Part shown: in pieces, positions 19,965 to 30,070 of the stretch
Layout: each line of letters begins with the position of its first letter
Numbering within the stretch: position 1 is the first letter of the stretch
Assembly: GCA_903843305.1 (NCBI GenBank)
Contig: CAIMPI010000016.1
Coordinates: forward strand, 124,001-188,000
Direction of reading: 5' to 3'
Source: an uncultured Chlorobiaceae bacterium
GTDB lineage: Bacteria > Bacteroidota > Chlorobiia > Chlorobiales > Chlorobiaceae
Length of the DNA stretch: 64,000 nt
Position numbers and translations under genes: made by a program
The notes under the pieces: model-generated
Told to the model about the DNA's origin: nothing
Database searches by the model: none
Seen by the model: the letters and a program-made list of their open reading frames with translations, nothing else

Positions 19965-20507
19965 TTACAGGACGGACTGCTTAGTCGGTGGTCCGTCTTT
20001 TTTTATTCCAACGTTTTCTTTTATCCTGACAAGTACCGACCGGTCATCACAGCATTCGAGGAGTTGTCGCATAGTTTGCTGCATCACGGGGTGCACAGGA
20101 TTGGCAATGTCAAGCAGAGGAATAAGGACAAATTTTCGGAGATGTAGTTCTGGATGTGGTATTGTGAGAGTTGTGGTGTGGAGGCAATTGTTGTTATAGA
20201 GCAGAATATCCAGGTCAATAACCCTTGGAATCCAATGAGAATAGGTTTTCGGGCGTCCCAACTCTTGTTCAATGGTTTTGCAATACCGACGAAGCTCTTC
20301 AGGTTGAAGTGATGTTTCAATCAGGATAACACCATTATAAAACCGATTTTGTTCCGTATCGCCGACCGGTTCTGTCATATAGATTGATGATACTGCACAT
20401 ATTGTCGCTTTTTCGAGAAGAGCAAGCTGATCGACAGCATTCTGCAGGTTGCTGAGTCGATCGCCAATATTTGAGCCTATCCCGATAAATACCTTATGTG
20501 TCGGCAT
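19965..20507 (-). CDS. folK: 2-amino-4-hydroxy-6-hydroxymethyldihydropteridine pyrophosphokinase
   Basis: Transfers pyrophosphate from ATP to hydroxymethyldihydropterin in folate synthesis. The sequence MPTHKVFIGIGSNIGDRLSNL is the HPPK start, and YSHWIPRVIDLDILLYNN is a variant of the RxxPRxxDLDIL active-site block. The ORF track extends to 20588, but that would overlap folB by 77 bp. The ATG at 20507 gives a 180-residue protein that begins at the conserved domain, 4 bp after the folB stop. Its 3' end overlaps the terminator of the convergent ArsA gene. Confidence 0.92.
   Translation of the reverse strand: MPTHKVFIGIGSNIGDRLSNLQNAVDQLALLEKATICAVSSIYMTEPVGDTEQNRFYNGVILIETSLQPEELRRYCKTIEQELGRPKTYSHWIPRVIDLDILLYNNNCLHTTTLTIPHPELHLRKFVLIPLLDIANPVHPVMQQTMRQLLECCDDRSVLVRIKENVGIKKDGPPTKQSVL
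19971..20004 (+). terminator. Rho-independent terminator of the second ArsA-like gene
   Basis: GACGGAC pairs with GTCCGTC across a 13-nt loop and is followed by seven Ts. It lies inside the last codons of the convergent folK gene. Confidence 0.8.
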
Positions 20508-20511
20508 AATG

Positions 20512-20889
20512 TCAGGTACGGGTTGTGGAATAATCGGCTTCTGCATAATCGCAGATGCCGTCAACGGGAGGATTGCGTTTTCGAACATTTATGGCGACCT
20601 TGTCGAGAAGCGGGAAGTCACGGAGAAGATCGTTGGCGATCTCATAAGCGACCGCTTCTATAAGAAAGCATTTTTTAAAGGTAAGCGCTTCCTTTATTTT
20701 CTTGTACACTGTGCCGTAATTGATAGTTTTTGTGATATCATCGTTCAGTGCTGCATCGGTGAAGTCGAAAGAGAGTTCGGCATCAACCTCATATTTTGCG
20801 CCCACAGTATGCTCTTCTTTGAGTACTCCGTGGTGGGCATAAAAAACCATGTTGACAAGGCGGACGCATGAATGAGTGTGTCTTGTCAT
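20512..20889 (-). CDS. folB: Dihydroneopterin aldolase
   Basis: Cleaves dihydroneopterin to 6-hydroxymethyldihydropterin and glycolaldehyde. The 125-residue protein shows [31 protein letters not shown] and [11 protein letters not shown], the standard FolB blocks including the catalytic Tyr/Glu region. folK follows within 4 bp. Upstream, its start overlaps the stop of the YopX-like gene by one base, so the three form one unit. Confidence 0.93.
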   Translation of the reverse strand: MTRHTHSCVRLVNMVFYAHHGVLKEEHTVGAKYEVDAELSFDFTDAALNDDITKTINYGTVYKKIKEALTFKKCFLIEAVAYEIANDLLRDFPLLDKVAINVRKRNPPVDGICDYAEADYSTTRT

Positions 20890-21224
20890 TATGGTTTGAC
20901 TCTCTTTTCGTATTTGTTGCCGATAACTTTACACTCTGGCAAACAATACCACAGGAGCATGTCGGAGTTGCCATCATTCAACACTTTAAAACTTCCGGAA
21001 TCAAAAACAACTTCGACGGTATAATCATCCCACCGCAAAAGATCTCCCTCAAAAATCTCACGACCATCCTTGTCGAGCAGGCCGGTAAACTGCAACCATT
21101 CAGAGCGCTGTCTGAAATTAACAAAATCTACATCCCGGGTATTTACTGTTGAGAAGCGCCAAACGTCTTGCAGTGAGGCAACATCTTGAAATAATGCCTT
21201 AAATCTGATGTTATTGATATCCAT
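20889..21224 (-). CDS. YopX-like protein
   Basis: A 111-residue protein with the YopX-family core [22 protein letters not shown], a compact beta domain otherwise found mostly in phages and their remnants. Its function is unknown. It abuts folB (1-bp overlap), which is an odd place for a phage-type gene and may mean it has become fixed in the host operon. Confidence 0.75.
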   Translation of the reverse strand: MDINNIRFKALFQDVASLQDVWRFSTVNTRDVDFVNFRQRSEWLQFTGLLDKDGREIFEGDLLRWDDYTVEVVFDSGSFKVLNDGNSDMLLWYCLPECKVIGNKYEKRVKP

Positions 21225-21230
21225 GTCCGT

Positions 21231-21420
21231 AACAAAAAAGCCCCGAAACCGGGCAGCGCTTCGAGATTATTTAAAATGACAGCCAGCCCTCCATAATACT
21301 AATAATATAACAATTCTTTACCTCGTTATACAATGAGGCATAAAATCAGACTTTACCAGGCTTGTCGAGACCACTTGCCAGGTCTCGGATTGGTGAGTAT
21401 TTACAGGTTATGGCACAGCC
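21231..21420 (-). ncRNA. Candidate structured RNA or leader upstream of the YopX-folB-folK unit
   Basis: A gene-free stretch with several hairpins when read on the minus strand: GAGACC/GGTCTC (7 bp with flanks, 21366-21387), CCTC..GAGG (about 7 bp with one G-T pair, 21322-21339) and a short GC stem followed by TTTTTT (21234-21254), ending just before the YopX start. Either a small RNA with its own weak terminator or a regulatory leader would fit. It does not match tRNA, SRP RNA or tmRNA by eye. Confidence 0.3.
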
Positions 21421-21535
21421 AAAATAAGTATAACGTTTAACTTGCAAGGAATCGTGATCTTAAGGATCCCCAAAAAGTATAAAATTTACTAACTTGCTTT
21501 ATCGTAAGGTTTATGAAACTTTCAAGAGAACCGCA

Positions 21536-22417
21536 ATGATGAAGAACGGTGTGCGTCACGATTTTTACGAAGGGTGCCGTGCAAGGGCCATTATGCTTGC
21601 CCTTGAGGAGGATCGTTATACCGGGGATATTACGACTCAGGCAACCATCGATCCCCGTCAGGAGGGTAGTGCGGTTTTGAGTGCCAAAGAGAATGGCGTT
21701 TTGGGTGGGGTTGATGTTGCCATGCAGGTTTTCGATGCCTGTGATCCGGGACTTTCAGTGCAACTGTATCGCAGGGATGGTGACCATGTGCGTTGTGGCG
21801 ACGTGATTCTTGAGGTGACGGGAAAACTGGTTCCTCTTCTTATCGGTGAACGCACGGCTCTTAATTTTATGCAGCGAATGTCGGGGATTGCGACCAGAAC
21901 GAGGAGCTATGTAGACAAGGTAAGCCATACGGGAGTAAAAATTCTTGATACACGGAAAACTGCCCCTGGTTTGCGCTATTTTGACAAAGAGGCGGTTAAA
22001 ATTGGTGGAGGGCAGAACCACCGCTTCGGATTGTTTGATATGGTACTGATCAAGGATAACCATATTGATGCCTCGGGAGGTATTGCCCGGGCTATTCGTC
22101 GTGCACAGCTATATCGCGAAAAACAACAGCTTGAGGTTAAGATCGAAACCGAGGTTCGTTCAATGGATGAATTGAGCAAGGCGCTGGTATGTCTGCCCGA
22201 TATTATTTTGCTTGATAATTTTACCCCAGATTTGCTGAAAGAGGCTGTTGTTTATGTCAAGACCACCTGCAAGGCTATTCTTCTTGAAGCATCAGGTAAC
22301 ATCGGTATGCACAATGTGGTCGAAGTGGCTGAAACAGGTGTGGATTTTATTTCTCTTGGTGAGCTGACGCATAGCGTAAAGGCTCTTGATCTTTCAATGA
22401 CAATCAAGCTTGTCTGA
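21536..22417 (+). CDS. nadC: Nicotinate-nucleotide pyrophosphorylase (carboxylating)
   Basis: Converts quinolinate and PRPP to nicotinate mononucleotide, CO2 and PPi in NAD synthesis. Conserved blocks are DRYTGDITTQATI, ERTALNFMQRMSGIAT, DTRKTAPGLRYFDKEAV with GGGQNHR, LIKDNHI and the C-terminal EASGNI. The ORF track begins at a TTG at 21494. I prefer the ATG at 21536 (MMKNG), which still gives 293 residues. acpS follows after 12 bp. Confidence 0.94.
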   Translation: MMKNGVRHDFYEGCRARAIMLALEEDRYTGDITTQATIDPRQEGSAVLSAKENGVLGGVDVAMQVFDACDPGLSVQLYRRDGDHVRCGDVILEVTGKLVPLLIGERTALNFMQRMSGIATRTRSYVDKVSHTGVKILDTRKTAPGLRYFDKEAVKIGGGQNHRFGLFDMVLIKDNHIDASGGIARAIRRAQLYREKQQLEVKIETEVRSMDELSKALVCLPDIILLDNFTPDLLKEAVVYVKTTCKAILLEASGNIGMHNVVEVAETGVDFISLGELTHSVKALDLSMTIKLV

Positions 22418-22429
22418 ACAGGCAGAAAT

Positions 22430-22792
22430 ATGGAGATTGGGGTAGATATTGTCGATCTTGACCGGATTGGCAACTTATACGGCCGCTATGGTATGAAGTT
22501 TCTTCAACGCTTTCTTTCTGGTGAAGAGATTATTCTCTGCTTGCAGAAACCTCAAGTGATTGCGAGTATTGCTGGTCGTTTTGCTGCCAAGGAGGCCGTT
22601 GTCAAAGCTCTTGGCACAGGGTTTGCTAAGGGTGTGCACTGGAAAAGCTTTGAAATACTCAATGATGAGCAGGGCCGTCCTTACGTGCAGTCATGTGGTA
22701 CACAATGTATTCCTTTGGGGTGTTCAATCAAGATTTCGATTGCTCACGACCGCCATGCTGCAGTAGCTATGGCACTGATTGATGGGTTATGA
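22430..22792 (+). CDS. acpS: Holo-[acyl-carrier-protein] synthase
   Basis: Transfers 4'-phosphopantetheine from CoA to acyl carrier protein. The 120-residue protein has the signatures GVDIVDLDRI (metal-binding Asp) and FAAKEAVVKALGTGF, and ends with ISIAHDRHAAVAMALI. It sits 12 bp after nadC and ends at a strong bidirectional terminator. Confidence 0.94.
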   Translation: MEIGVDIVDLDRIGNLYGRYGMKFLQRFLSGEEIILCLQKPQVIASIAGRFAAKEAVVKALGTGFAKGVHWKSFEILNDEQGRPYVQSCGTQCIPLGCSIKISIAHDRHAAVAMALIDGL

Positions 22793-22800
22793 GAGTATAA

Positions 22801-22837
22801 AAAAAGCAGGAGCTTGTGCAAACTCCTGCTTTTTTTA
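22801..22837. terminator. Bidirectional terminator between acpS and tig
   Basis: AAAAAGCAGGAG pairs with CTCCTGCTTTTT (12 bp) around a 10-nt loop. The A-run on one side and T-run on the other make it work for both the acpS and tig transcripts. Confidence 0.88.
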
Positions 22838-22856
22838 CTCTGTGATGTTCTGGAAA

Positions 22857-24140
22857 TCAGCCTTTCTGAACGGGAAGCGGTCTCTCTTCCTCGGTGATTG
22901 TCACTTTCGATTTAATAATATCGTAGATCTTTTCTTTGAGAATAGTATCAGTGATGTAATCCTTGAATTCGGTGGACTGATAGGTTTTCAGAAGGTTTTC
23001 TACAGTAAGTGACTCATTTTTTCCTGCCTCTTTTTCAGCGTAGGCCTTGATGTCTTCGTCAGATACTTCAAGGTTGGATACCTCAGCTATTTTCTGGCTG
23101 ATAAGAAGCCATTGGGCATGTTTTTCGGCATTTGGCCTCATGGCAGTACGGAACTCTTTTTCGTCCAGCTCCTTCGGGAAACTGCCGCCTATCTGGCGTT
23201 TGGCATTTTCAATAAGCATGTTCGAGAATGATTCAATCATGGACTTCGGGGCAGATACCGGATTTTCCTCAATCAGTTTTGCAGAGATGGACTCCAGAAG
23301 CTCCTCATCTGATTTCATCGTAAAGTGTTGTTCGAGCTGGATGCGGACGTCCGAAGTGAAGTCTGCTACCGATTCAAACTGCTGTCGGGTAATCTCTTTG
23401 ACCAGTTCATCAGTAAGTTCCGGCAGTTCAAGTCGTTTAATTTCGCTGATGGTGACACGGAAACGGGACGGTTTGGCATCAGCTTCGTTTGGTTCATTTT
23501 CAACATCGACAACTTCGCCGGCTTTTTTCCCTATAAGTGCTTTTCGAAAAGGGTTTTCCTCGGGAAGGTACTCAAGGGAGAAGTGATGGTTTTCAGTTTT
23601 CTGTTCTTCTTCAGGTTCTCCGGCATCATTGAGCCTCGAAACATCGCCAATTACCGTGTCAGTTGCTGAGGCTGCGTCATCGACGCTGATCAAGTTTCCA
23701 TGGCTTTTGAGAACAAGCTTTATTTCACGCTCAACGTCCTCATCAGTAATGGTATAGTGGGCTTTGGCAAAAGAATATTGACTGAAATCCTTGAGCTCGA
23801 TTTCAGGATGAATTTCATAGGAAAGCTGTATTGTCAGTTGATCTGCAGCAAAGGAGAAATCGATAATCTGTGCACGGCTGGCCGGTTTAATGTTTTCAGC
23901 ATCAGCAATCTCGCCAAAGTATTTTGATGCCATTTTTTCTGCTACAGTTGTCTCGACCGATGGTCCTGCCAGTTTTTTAATAAGGCTTGCAGGGGCGTGT
24001 CCTTTTCTGAAACCCTTGATCTGTATGCTTCTCTTGGCTTCTTCCAGTTCCTTGGTATATTCGGCACCAAACTCTTCTGCGGAAAGAATAATTTCCAATA
24101 CCTGTTCGGTTTCGCTGACGTTCTTGATATTCTTTTGCAA
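22857..24140 (-). CDS. tig: Trigger factor (ribosome-associated chaperone/PPIase)
   Basis: Binds the ribosome exit tunnel and shields nascent chains. The 427-residue protein has the N-terminal ribosome-binding signature [19 protein letters not shown] (GFRxGxxP), a central region (about 150-240) that is shorter and less FKBP-like than in E. coli, and a helical C-terminal chaperone domain. It lies about 100 bp downstream of the M16 protease on the same strand. Confidence 0.93.
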   Translation of the reverse strand: MQKNIKNVSETEQVLEIILSAEEFGAEYTKELEEAKRSIQIKGFRKGHAPASLIKKLAGPSVETTVAEKMASKYFGEIADAENIKPASRAQIIDFSFAADQLTIQLSYEIHPEIELKDFSQYSFAKAHYTITDEDVEREIKLVLKSHGNLISVDDAASATDTVIGDVSRLNDAGEPEEEQKTENHHFSLEYLPEENPFRKALIGKKAGEVVDVENEPNEADAKPSRFRVTISEIKRLELPELTDELVKEITRQQFESVADFTSDVRIQLEQHFTMKSDEELLESISAKLIEENPVSAPKSMIESFSNMLIENAKRQIGGSFPKELDEKEFRTAMRPNAEKHAQWLLISQKIAEVSNLEVSDEDIKAYAEKEAGKNESLTVENLLKTYQSTEFKDYITDTILKEKIYDIIKSKVTITEEERPLPVQKG

Positions 24141-24222
24141 GGCTCTTTTGGTTAATTAGTCATTGAAAAAATTAAAAGTAAAGAAGGTACGAATTATTCC
24201 TGTTTATTAAAATAGACCGTCG

Positions 24223-24237
24223 CAAGAGACTCTCTTG
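24223..24237 (-). other. Small hairpin after the M16 protease gene
   Basis: CAAGAG and CTCTTG form a 6-bp stem with a 3-nt loop just after the protease stop. The T-tract is poor (TCTATTTTAA), so at most a weak terminator. Confidence 0.3.
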
Positions 24238-24238
24238 T

Positions 24239-25519
24239 TTATCGTCCCGGTTTGTAGACCAGCGTCGAATATGGGGTATCGTGCAACATTCGTATCGCGG
24301 CTTTGGCGATGTCTTCAGTTGTGACCGCTTCGATAGCGGCTGTTTTTTCTGCAGGTTCAATGTACCGTCCAAAGTAGGAGAGGTCGGATGCAGTTTGTGA
24401 CATGCGGCGAGTCATTTTTTCCATACCCATGATATGTGAGCCGAGCAATTTCGTTTTTGCGGCATGAACCTCTTCCGGATCGGGATGTTGCAGAGCATCA
24501 CTCTGGAGCAGCTCTTTGACCAGTTCAAGGGTAACCTTGACTTTGTTGCTGTCGGTGCCGGCATAGATGTTAATGGCGGTCAGATCGTCGAAAAAGGTGA
24601 CAGATGAATAGACGTTATACGCCAGCCCTCGTTTTTCACGAAGTTCCAGGTTAAGGAGAGAGCTCATGCCGTTTCCAAGCATGGAGTTGAGTACCATCAA
24701 ACTGTAAAAAAGTGGATCATGCCTGGCGATTGCTGTGCCCAGCACAATTTGGGCCTGATAGACCTGTTTTTTCAGCGTTAGTGTAAAGGGAGTGTAATGT
24801 TCTGCAAGGAATGGCTGACGAACATACTCATTACCAGCCGTTTCGACAAGTGGGCCAAGAAACCGTGCACTCAGCCGCATAATTTCGTCGTGAGATACAT
24901 TGCCGGTTGCAGTGAGCAGCATCTTACGAGGAACATAGTGCTGCCGCATAAAGTTTTTCAAGTTCTCGTCGGTGATTTGCTCAACACTTTTTTCGGTGCC
25001 GAGGATCGGTTTCCCAAGAGGGTGACAAGGAAATGAGAGTAAATCAAACTCCTCGAAAATCAGTTCTTCGGGTGTGTCATTAACACTGCTGATCTCTTCA
25101 ATAACAACCTCTTTTTCCTTGTCTATCTCTTCTGGAGGAAAAATCGGATCGCAGACAAGATCCGCGAGCAGCTCAAATGATGGCTCGAGATGTTCGGCGA
25201 GGCAACGCAGATAGATACAGGTATTCTCCTTTGTTGTGTATGCGTCAAGGTAGCCCCCGTTTTTTTCAATATTCCTTGCAATGTCGATATAGGTACGTCG
25301 CGTTGTTCCTTTAAAAACAGCATGCTCAATGAAGTGGGCAAGTCCAGGACTATGTTCCGGGTCATCGCGCGAACCAGCGTCGATCTGTATTCCGAGGGTA
25401 ATGCTTTGCACATAAGGTACTGCATCAGTTACAATTCTCAGTCCGTTGTCAAGAACCCCCTGATGAACTGAGCCTTTTGAAAAGGAGGGGACAGAAGGCA
25501 GTGGATTATCTTTTGCCAT
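24239..25519 (-). CDS. M16-family zinc metallopeptidase
   Basis: A mitochondrial-processing-peptidase-like protease, probably soluble. The inverted zinc motif HFIEH (HxxEH) lies near residue 64 of the shortened protein, with the third ligand glutamate about 75 residues on (KEKEVVIEEISS). The ORF track starts at 25741, but its first 74 residues are AT-rich, low-complexity and unlike the family. The start at 25519 (MAKDNPLPS) gives about 426 residues, the normal size. No signal peptide is present. tig follows. Confidence 0.88.
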   Translation of the reverse strand: MAKDNPLPSVPSFSKGSVHQGVLDNGLRIVTDAVPYVQSITLGIQIDAGSRDDPEHSPGLAHFIEHAVFKGTTRRTYIDIARNIEKNGGYLDAYTTKENTCIYLRCLAEHLEPSFELLADLVCDPIFPPEEIDKEKEVVIEEISSVNDTPEELIFEEFDLLSFPCHPLGKPILGTEKSVEQITDENLKNFMRQHYVPRKMLLTATGNVSHDEIMRLSARFLGPLVETAGNEYVRQPFLAEHYTPFTLTLKKQVYQAQIVLGTAIARHDPLFYSLMVLNSMLGNGMSSLLNLELREKRGLAYNVYSSVTFFDDLTAINIYAGTDSNKVKVTLELVKELLQSDALQHPDPEEVHAAKTKLLGSHIMGMEKMTRRMSQTASDLSYFGRYIEPAEKTAAIEAVTTEDIAKAAIRMLHDTPYSTLVYKPGR

Positions 25520-25773
25520 TTTGGAGAATAATTTTCTAATGCTTCTCAGTGGAATTGAATGCAATGTAGTTTTAATTCTTATTTTTAAGAACAGTGCAGT
25601 TTGTTGGTTGTTTATATTACTGATAAACAAGGAAAATTTTTTATTGACAATAGGTGAAAAAATAACGTATTTTGTTTGTTGCAATAAAAAAGAGAGAGTA
25701 GTTCTCTGATTTATTATGAAATCAAGTATCGGAAACAACAAGGCAGAAATATTCAGCGGTTATTCAGTGTTTA

Positions 25774-26763
25774 ATGCTCAAGTCATCAATTGTCATAACC
25801 GGGGCTACCGGATATATAGGTTCCCAAGTCGTTCTCGCATTGCTTTCACGGTTTTCCGGAGAGATCAACTGCAGGGTGATTGTGCGCAAAAGTTCGGACT
25901 GTTCCTTTCTCAATCGGTTACCGGTTGAAATTATAAAAGCTGACATTCTTGATCCCCTTGTTCTTAATGAAGCGTTCAGTGGCGTGGATACGGTGTTTCA
26001 TTGTGCGGGACTGATTTCCTACACAATGAATTTTCGCAATGCACTTTACGAAACCAATGTACTCGGAACAAGAAACGTTGTCAATGCCTCTCTGTTCAAC
26101 AAGGTAAGAAGGCTTGTCATGACCAGTTCCATCGCGGCTGTTGGTGCTCCTGAGGACGGTTGTCCTGCCAGCGAATCAACATCATTCCAGGAGTGGCAAC
26201 GCAGAAATGGTTATATGGAGTCCAAGCATCTGGCTGAACTTGAAGGGCTGCGAGGAGTGGCAGAAGGGCTTGAAGTCGTATTGCTCAATCCTGGCGTGGT
26301 GATTGGGGTCGATCGGGAAAACCCTGCATCAGTCAGCTCATCAAACAAGGTACTGAAACTGATTTATCAAGGCAAACTACCGTTTTGTCCTTCAGGAAGC
26401 ACTGGTTTTGTCGATGTCCGTGATGTGGCTGATGCTCATATAGCAGCATGGAAAAAAGGTTGTTCAGGAGAACGATATGTTGTTGTTGGCCATAACCTTT
26501 CTTTCCGTGAGTTGTTCGCCCGTATGGGGGACAGTGAGGGTAGCAGTTCCCGACAAGCGTTTATGGTGTCGAATGGTTTGGGGTTGCTTGCTGGTCTCGG
26601 TGGGGAATTCTGGTCGATGGTCTCAAATCGTTCATCCTTTATCAGCCTTGAAAGCATAAGCATTTCCTCAAGGAAGCTTTCATTCAGCAATATGAGATCA
26701 ATACAGGAATTGAATCTCCGATACCGGGAGCTGCCTGAAACGCTTGAGACCATTATTGCCTGA
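25774..26763 (+). CDS. NAD-dependent epimerase/dehydratase (extended SDR)
   Basis: A second extended SDR, 329 residues. ITGATGYIGSQVVLALL is the dinucleotide site. SSIAAVG and YMESK supply the Ser and YxxxK catalytic residues, and LLNPGVVIGVDREN is the loop typical of dihydroflavonol-4-reductase-like and 3-beta-HSD-like members. The substrate is unknown. It precedes recA by 30 bp, though the two need not share function. Confidence 0.82.
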   Translation: MLKSSIVITGATGYIGSQVVLALLSRFSGEINCRVIVRKSSDCSFLNRLPVEIIKADILDPLVLNEAFSGVDTVFHCAGLISYTMNFRNALYETNVLGTRNVVNASLFNKVRRLVMTSSIAAVGAPEDGCPASESTSFQEWQRRNGYMESKHLAELEGLRGVAEGLEVVLLNPGVVIGVDRENPASVSSSNKVLKLIYQGKLPFCPSGSTGFVDVRDVADAHIAAWKKGCSGERYVVVGHNLSFRELFARMGDSEGSSSRQAFMVSNGLGLLAGLGGEFWSMVSNRSSFISLESISISSRKLSFSNMRSIQELNLRYRELPETLETIIA

Positions 26764-26793
26764 ATTATCCCTTTTTTCTCCAATTTATATTTT

Positions 26794-27858
26794 ATGCTTG
26801 ATACTATGGATACTCAGAAAACCGAACAGAAGGCAGTCGCTGTTGATCCCGCAAAACTCAAACAACTTAACCTGGCGGTAGAAGCTCTTGAAAAACAATT
26901 TGGGAAAGGAGCTATAATGCGGATGGGTGACGATTCTGCAGGGATGAAAGTACAGTCGATTTCCACAGGATCGATGGCGCTTGATTTTGCACTTGGAGTA
27001 GGAGGGCTTCCCCGTGGAAGGGTCACTGAAATTTACGGTCCGGAATCTTCGGGCAAGACAACTCTTGCCCTGCATGTTATTGCTGAAGCGCAGAAAGAGG
27101 GCGGTATTGCGGCTATCGTTGATGCCGAACATGCTTTTGATCCGACTTATGCCCGCAAGCTCGGTGTTGACATCAACGCTCTCCTCATAAGCCAGCCGGA
27201 ATCTGGCGAACAGGCGCTCTCCATTGTCGAAACGCTTGTCAGGAGTGGTGCCATTGATGTTGTTGTGGTCGATTCCGTTGCCGCGCTGGTGCCGCAGGCC
27301 GAGCTTGAAGGAGAGATGGGTGACAGTGTCATGGGATTGCAGGCCCGGCTTATGAGCCAGGCACTGCGCAAGCTTACCGGTGCTATTTCAAAATCGAGCG
27401 CAGTCTGTATTTTCATCAACCAGCTTCGCGATAAAATCGGAGTCATGTATGGCAGTCCGGAAACAACGACCGGCGGCAAAGCCCTGAAATTTTATGCCTC
27501 AGTACGTCTTGATATTCGTAAAATTGCCCAGATCAAGGATGGTGATGAGAGTACCGGAAACCGTACCAGAGTCAAGGTTGTTAAAAACAAAGTGGCGCCT
27601 CCCTTCAAGACTGCCGAGTTCGATATTCTCTACGGAGAAGGCATTTCAGCAATAGGCGAGCTTATTGATCTGGGTGTTGAATTCGGGGTGATCAAAAAAG
27701 CTGGTTCATGGTTTAGTTATGGTCAGGAAAAGCTTGGGCAGGGGCGTGAAACGGTGAAAAAAGCCCTTCGTGAAGATCCTCTGCTGTATAAAAAGATTCA
27801 TGCGCAGGTCAAGGAGTTGATGACCGGACCAGCGGAGATTATTACCGGGTCGGAATGA
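26794..27858 (+). CDS. recA: Recombinase A
   Basis: Homologous recombination and SOS co-protease. The 354-residue protein has [13 protein letters not shown] (Walker A), [18 protein letters not shown] (Walker B/L1 region) and [20 protein letters not shown] (L2), all as in other RecA proteins. The start may be ATG 26794 or 26806 (MDTQK). dusB overlaps its stop by 4 bp. Confidence 0.97.
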   Translation: MLDTMDTQKTEQKAVAVDPAKLKQLNLAVEALEKQFGKGAIMRMGDDSAGMKVQSISTGSMALDFALGVGGLPRGRVTEIYGPESSGKTTLALHVIAEAQKEGGIAAIVDAEHAFDPTYARKLGVDINALLISQPESGEQALSIVETLVRSGAIDVVVVDSVAALVPQAELEGEMGDSVMGLQARLMSQALRKLTGAISKSSAVCIFINQLRDKIGVMYGSPETTTGGKALKFYASVRLDIRKIAQIKDGDESTGNRTRVKVVKNKVAPPFKTAEFDILYGEGISAIGELIDLGVEFGVIKKAGSWFSYGQEKLGQGRETVKKALREDPLLYKKIHAQVKELMTGPAEIITGSE

Positions 27859-28898
27859 AAATCGGAACCATTGATATAGACCGTCCTGTTATCCTTGCAC
27901 CGATGGAAGATGTGACCGACAGGGCGTTCAGGCAACTCTGCAAGCGACATGGGGCAGACATTGTTTATACAGAGTTCATAAGCGCCGAAGCGCTGCGCAG
28001 GGGAGTTGAAAAGTCCATGCGCAAGCTGAAGACCGATGCTGTAGAAAGACCGTTTGCCATCCAGATTTTCGGCAGCAGCGTTGAGTCGATGGTTGAGGCT
28101 GCTGTTATTGCCGAAGAGTACCGTCCTGACTATCTTGATATTAATTTTGGATGTCCCACCAAAAAGGTTGCTGGCAAGGGAGCTGGTGCGGCATTGCTTA
28201 AGGAGCCGGAAAAGATGGCTGAGATTTGTGAAGCGGTTGTGAAGGCAGTTACCCTGCCTGTGACCGCTAAAACAAGGATTGGCTGGGATCTTGAATCAAT
28301 TAACATTCTGGATATTCTCCCCCGCATGGAGGATGCCGGTATTCAGGCATTGGCGCTTCATGGGCGAACGCGGAGTCAAATGTATAAGGGAAAGGCTGAC
28401 TGGAACTGGATTCGGGCAGCGAAGGAGAAGGCGCGGATACCGATTATCGCCAATGGCGATATCTGGTCCGCCGAAGATGCTGTGGCGATGTTTGCAGAGA
28501 CCGGAGCCGACGGAGTGATGATTGGCAGGGGTTCGATAGGTAACCCCTTTATCTTTGAACAAGCAAAGCAGCTCATCCAAACCGGACAATCGCATCCTCC
28601 GCCCGATTTCCGGCAAAGGATACATGCCGCGATCGATCACCTGACGCTCTCGGTGCAGTTCAAGGGGGAAAAGTATGGAAATCTTGAAATGCGCCGTCAC
28701 TATTCTACCTATCTGAAGGCGCTGCCGATGGTATCGCGGGTGCGCAACAAGCTCGTGCGTGAGGATGGGTGGGAGCAGGTTATCCAGATTCTTCTTGACT
28801 ATGAGGCGGAGTGTGAGGGATATGCGCGGGAGGGAAAGATTCACGACGGCGTGGAATATCTTAACGATCATTCAGATAAACTGGTATTGAATTATTAA
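27855..28898 (+). CDS. dusB: tRNA-dihydrouridine synthase
   Basis: FMN enzyme that reduces uridine in tRNA D-loops. The 347-residue protein has [16 protein letters not shown] at the start, [21 protein letters not shown] with the catalytic cysteine, [13 protein letters not shown] and [13 protein letters not shown] for FMN phosphate binding. The start ATGA overlaps the recA stop, so it is translationally coupled. Confidence 0.93.
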   Translation: MKIGTIDIDRPVILAPMEDVTDRAFRQLCKRHGADIVYTEFISAEALRRGVEKSMRKLKTDAVERPFAIQIFGSSVESMVEAAVIAEEYRPDYLDINFGCPTKKVAGKGAGAALLKEPEKMAEICEAVVKAVTLPVTAKTRIGWDLESINILDILPRMEDAGIQALALHGRTRSQMYKGKADWNWIRAAKEKARIPIIANGDIWSAEDAVAMFAETGADGVMIGRGSIGNPFIFEQAKQLIQTGQSHPPPDFRQRIHAAIDHLTLSVQFKGEKYGNLEMRRHYSTYLKALPMVSRVRNKLVREDGWEQVIQILLDYEAECEGYAREGKIHDGVEYLNDHSDKLVLNY

Positions 28899-28908
28899 AA
28901 AATAAGTT

Positions 28909-29928
28909 ATGAGTAATGCAGATTCGCGCTGCAGAGTAGCAGTGCTTGGTGCAACAGGCTTGGTTGGTCGTACGATGATCAAGGTTCTGGAAGAGAGAAA
29001 ATTTCCGATAACTGACTTTGTGCCGATTGCTTCCGCAAGAAGCGCCGGTCAGTCGGTGACCTTCAATGGTAAGGAGTATATTATCAGGGAACCTTCAGCC
29101 GAAGTGTTTCGAGATGTCGATATTGCACTTTTTTCTGCTGGCGCAACAGCAAGTAAAGAGTGGGCGCCGATTGCCGCTGCAGAAGGCGCTATTGTGATCG
29201 ATAACTCATCGGCATTCCGCATGGATCCTGATGTTCCTCTTGTTGTGCCCGAAGTCAATCCCGGAGACATTTTTAAAGCAGATGGTACACCTGAGCCGAT
29301 TATTGCCAACCCCAACTGTTCGACCATTCAGATGGTGGTGGTACTCAAGCCCTTGTATGACCACTTTGGCATCAAAAGAGTGGTTGTTTCAACCTATCAG
29401 TCAGTCACTGGCAAGGGAAAGGCAGGACGTGATGCCCTCGAAAGTGAGCTTGCCGGTGATGAGCAGGAGCAGTTTACCCATTTTCATCAGATCGCCTTCA
29501 ATGCCGTACCGCAGATTGATGTGTTTACAGAGAACGGCTACACCAAGGAAGAGATGAAGATGGTGAACGAGACCAAAAAAATTATGGGCGATGACTCCAT
29601 CAGCGTTTCACCCACGACAGTCCGCATACCCGTGTATGGCGGCCATGGCGAGTCTCTCAACATTGAGCTGGCCAAGGATTTCGATATTGATGAAGTGCGT
29701 GCACTGCTTGGCCGTTCACCCGGCATCATCCTGCAGGACGATCCGTCGGCGCGACTCTATCCAATGCCGTTGACCTCCTACGAGCGCGACGAAGTCTTTG
29801 TCGGGCGCATTCGCCGCGATTACTGGCACCCCCAGACGCTGAATATGTGGATTGTTGCTGATAACCTTCGCAAAGGCGCGGCCACCAATGCGGTTCAGAT
29901 TGCTGAGGTTATTGTGGCGAAGAATTGA
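28909..29928 (+). CDS. asd: Aspartate-semialdehyde dehydrogenase
   Basis: Makes aspartate semialdehyde for lysine/diaminopimelate, threonine and methionine synthesis. The 339-residue protein shows VLGATGLVGRTMIKVLEE (NADP site), NPNCSTIQMV with the catalytic cysteine, and the late VGRIRRD and LNMWIVADNLRKGAA blocks. It ends where the accessory region begins. Confidence 0.95.
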   Translation: MSNADSRCRVAVLGATGLVGRTMIKVLEERKFPITDFVPIASARSAGQSVTFNGKEYIIREPSAEVFRDVDIALFSAGATASKEWAPIAAAEGAIVIDNSSAFRMDPDVPLVVPEVNPGDIFKADGTPEPIIANPNCSTIQMVVVLKPLYDHFGIKRVVVSTYQSVTGKGKAGRDALESELAGDEQEQFTHFHQIAFNAVPQIDVFTENGYTKEEMKMVNETKKIMGDDSISVSPTTVRIPVYGGHGESLNIELAKDFDIDEVRALLGRSPGIILQDDPSARLYPMPLTSYERDEVFVGRIRRDYWHPQTLNMWIVADNLRKGAATNAVQIAEVIVAKN

Positions 29929-30070
29929 TGGGTTGGCTGAAGAAAAGCTACAAGAATATTTTGGTTATTCAGCGGTGAGGTAGTCGAGCTACGTTGGCGA
30001 CTATTTCACTGCAATTCAATTGCATTGGTTGTAAGCTTTAACTTCAATGTCTTTTTGATGAGATAGCATT

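Noticed and set aside
21361-21420. A possible tRNA (GGCTTGT..ACAGCC ends)
   Set aside because: No T-loop or anticodon arm can be formed.
28296-28871. 191-codon minus-strand ORF
   Set aside because: Antisense shadow of dusB.
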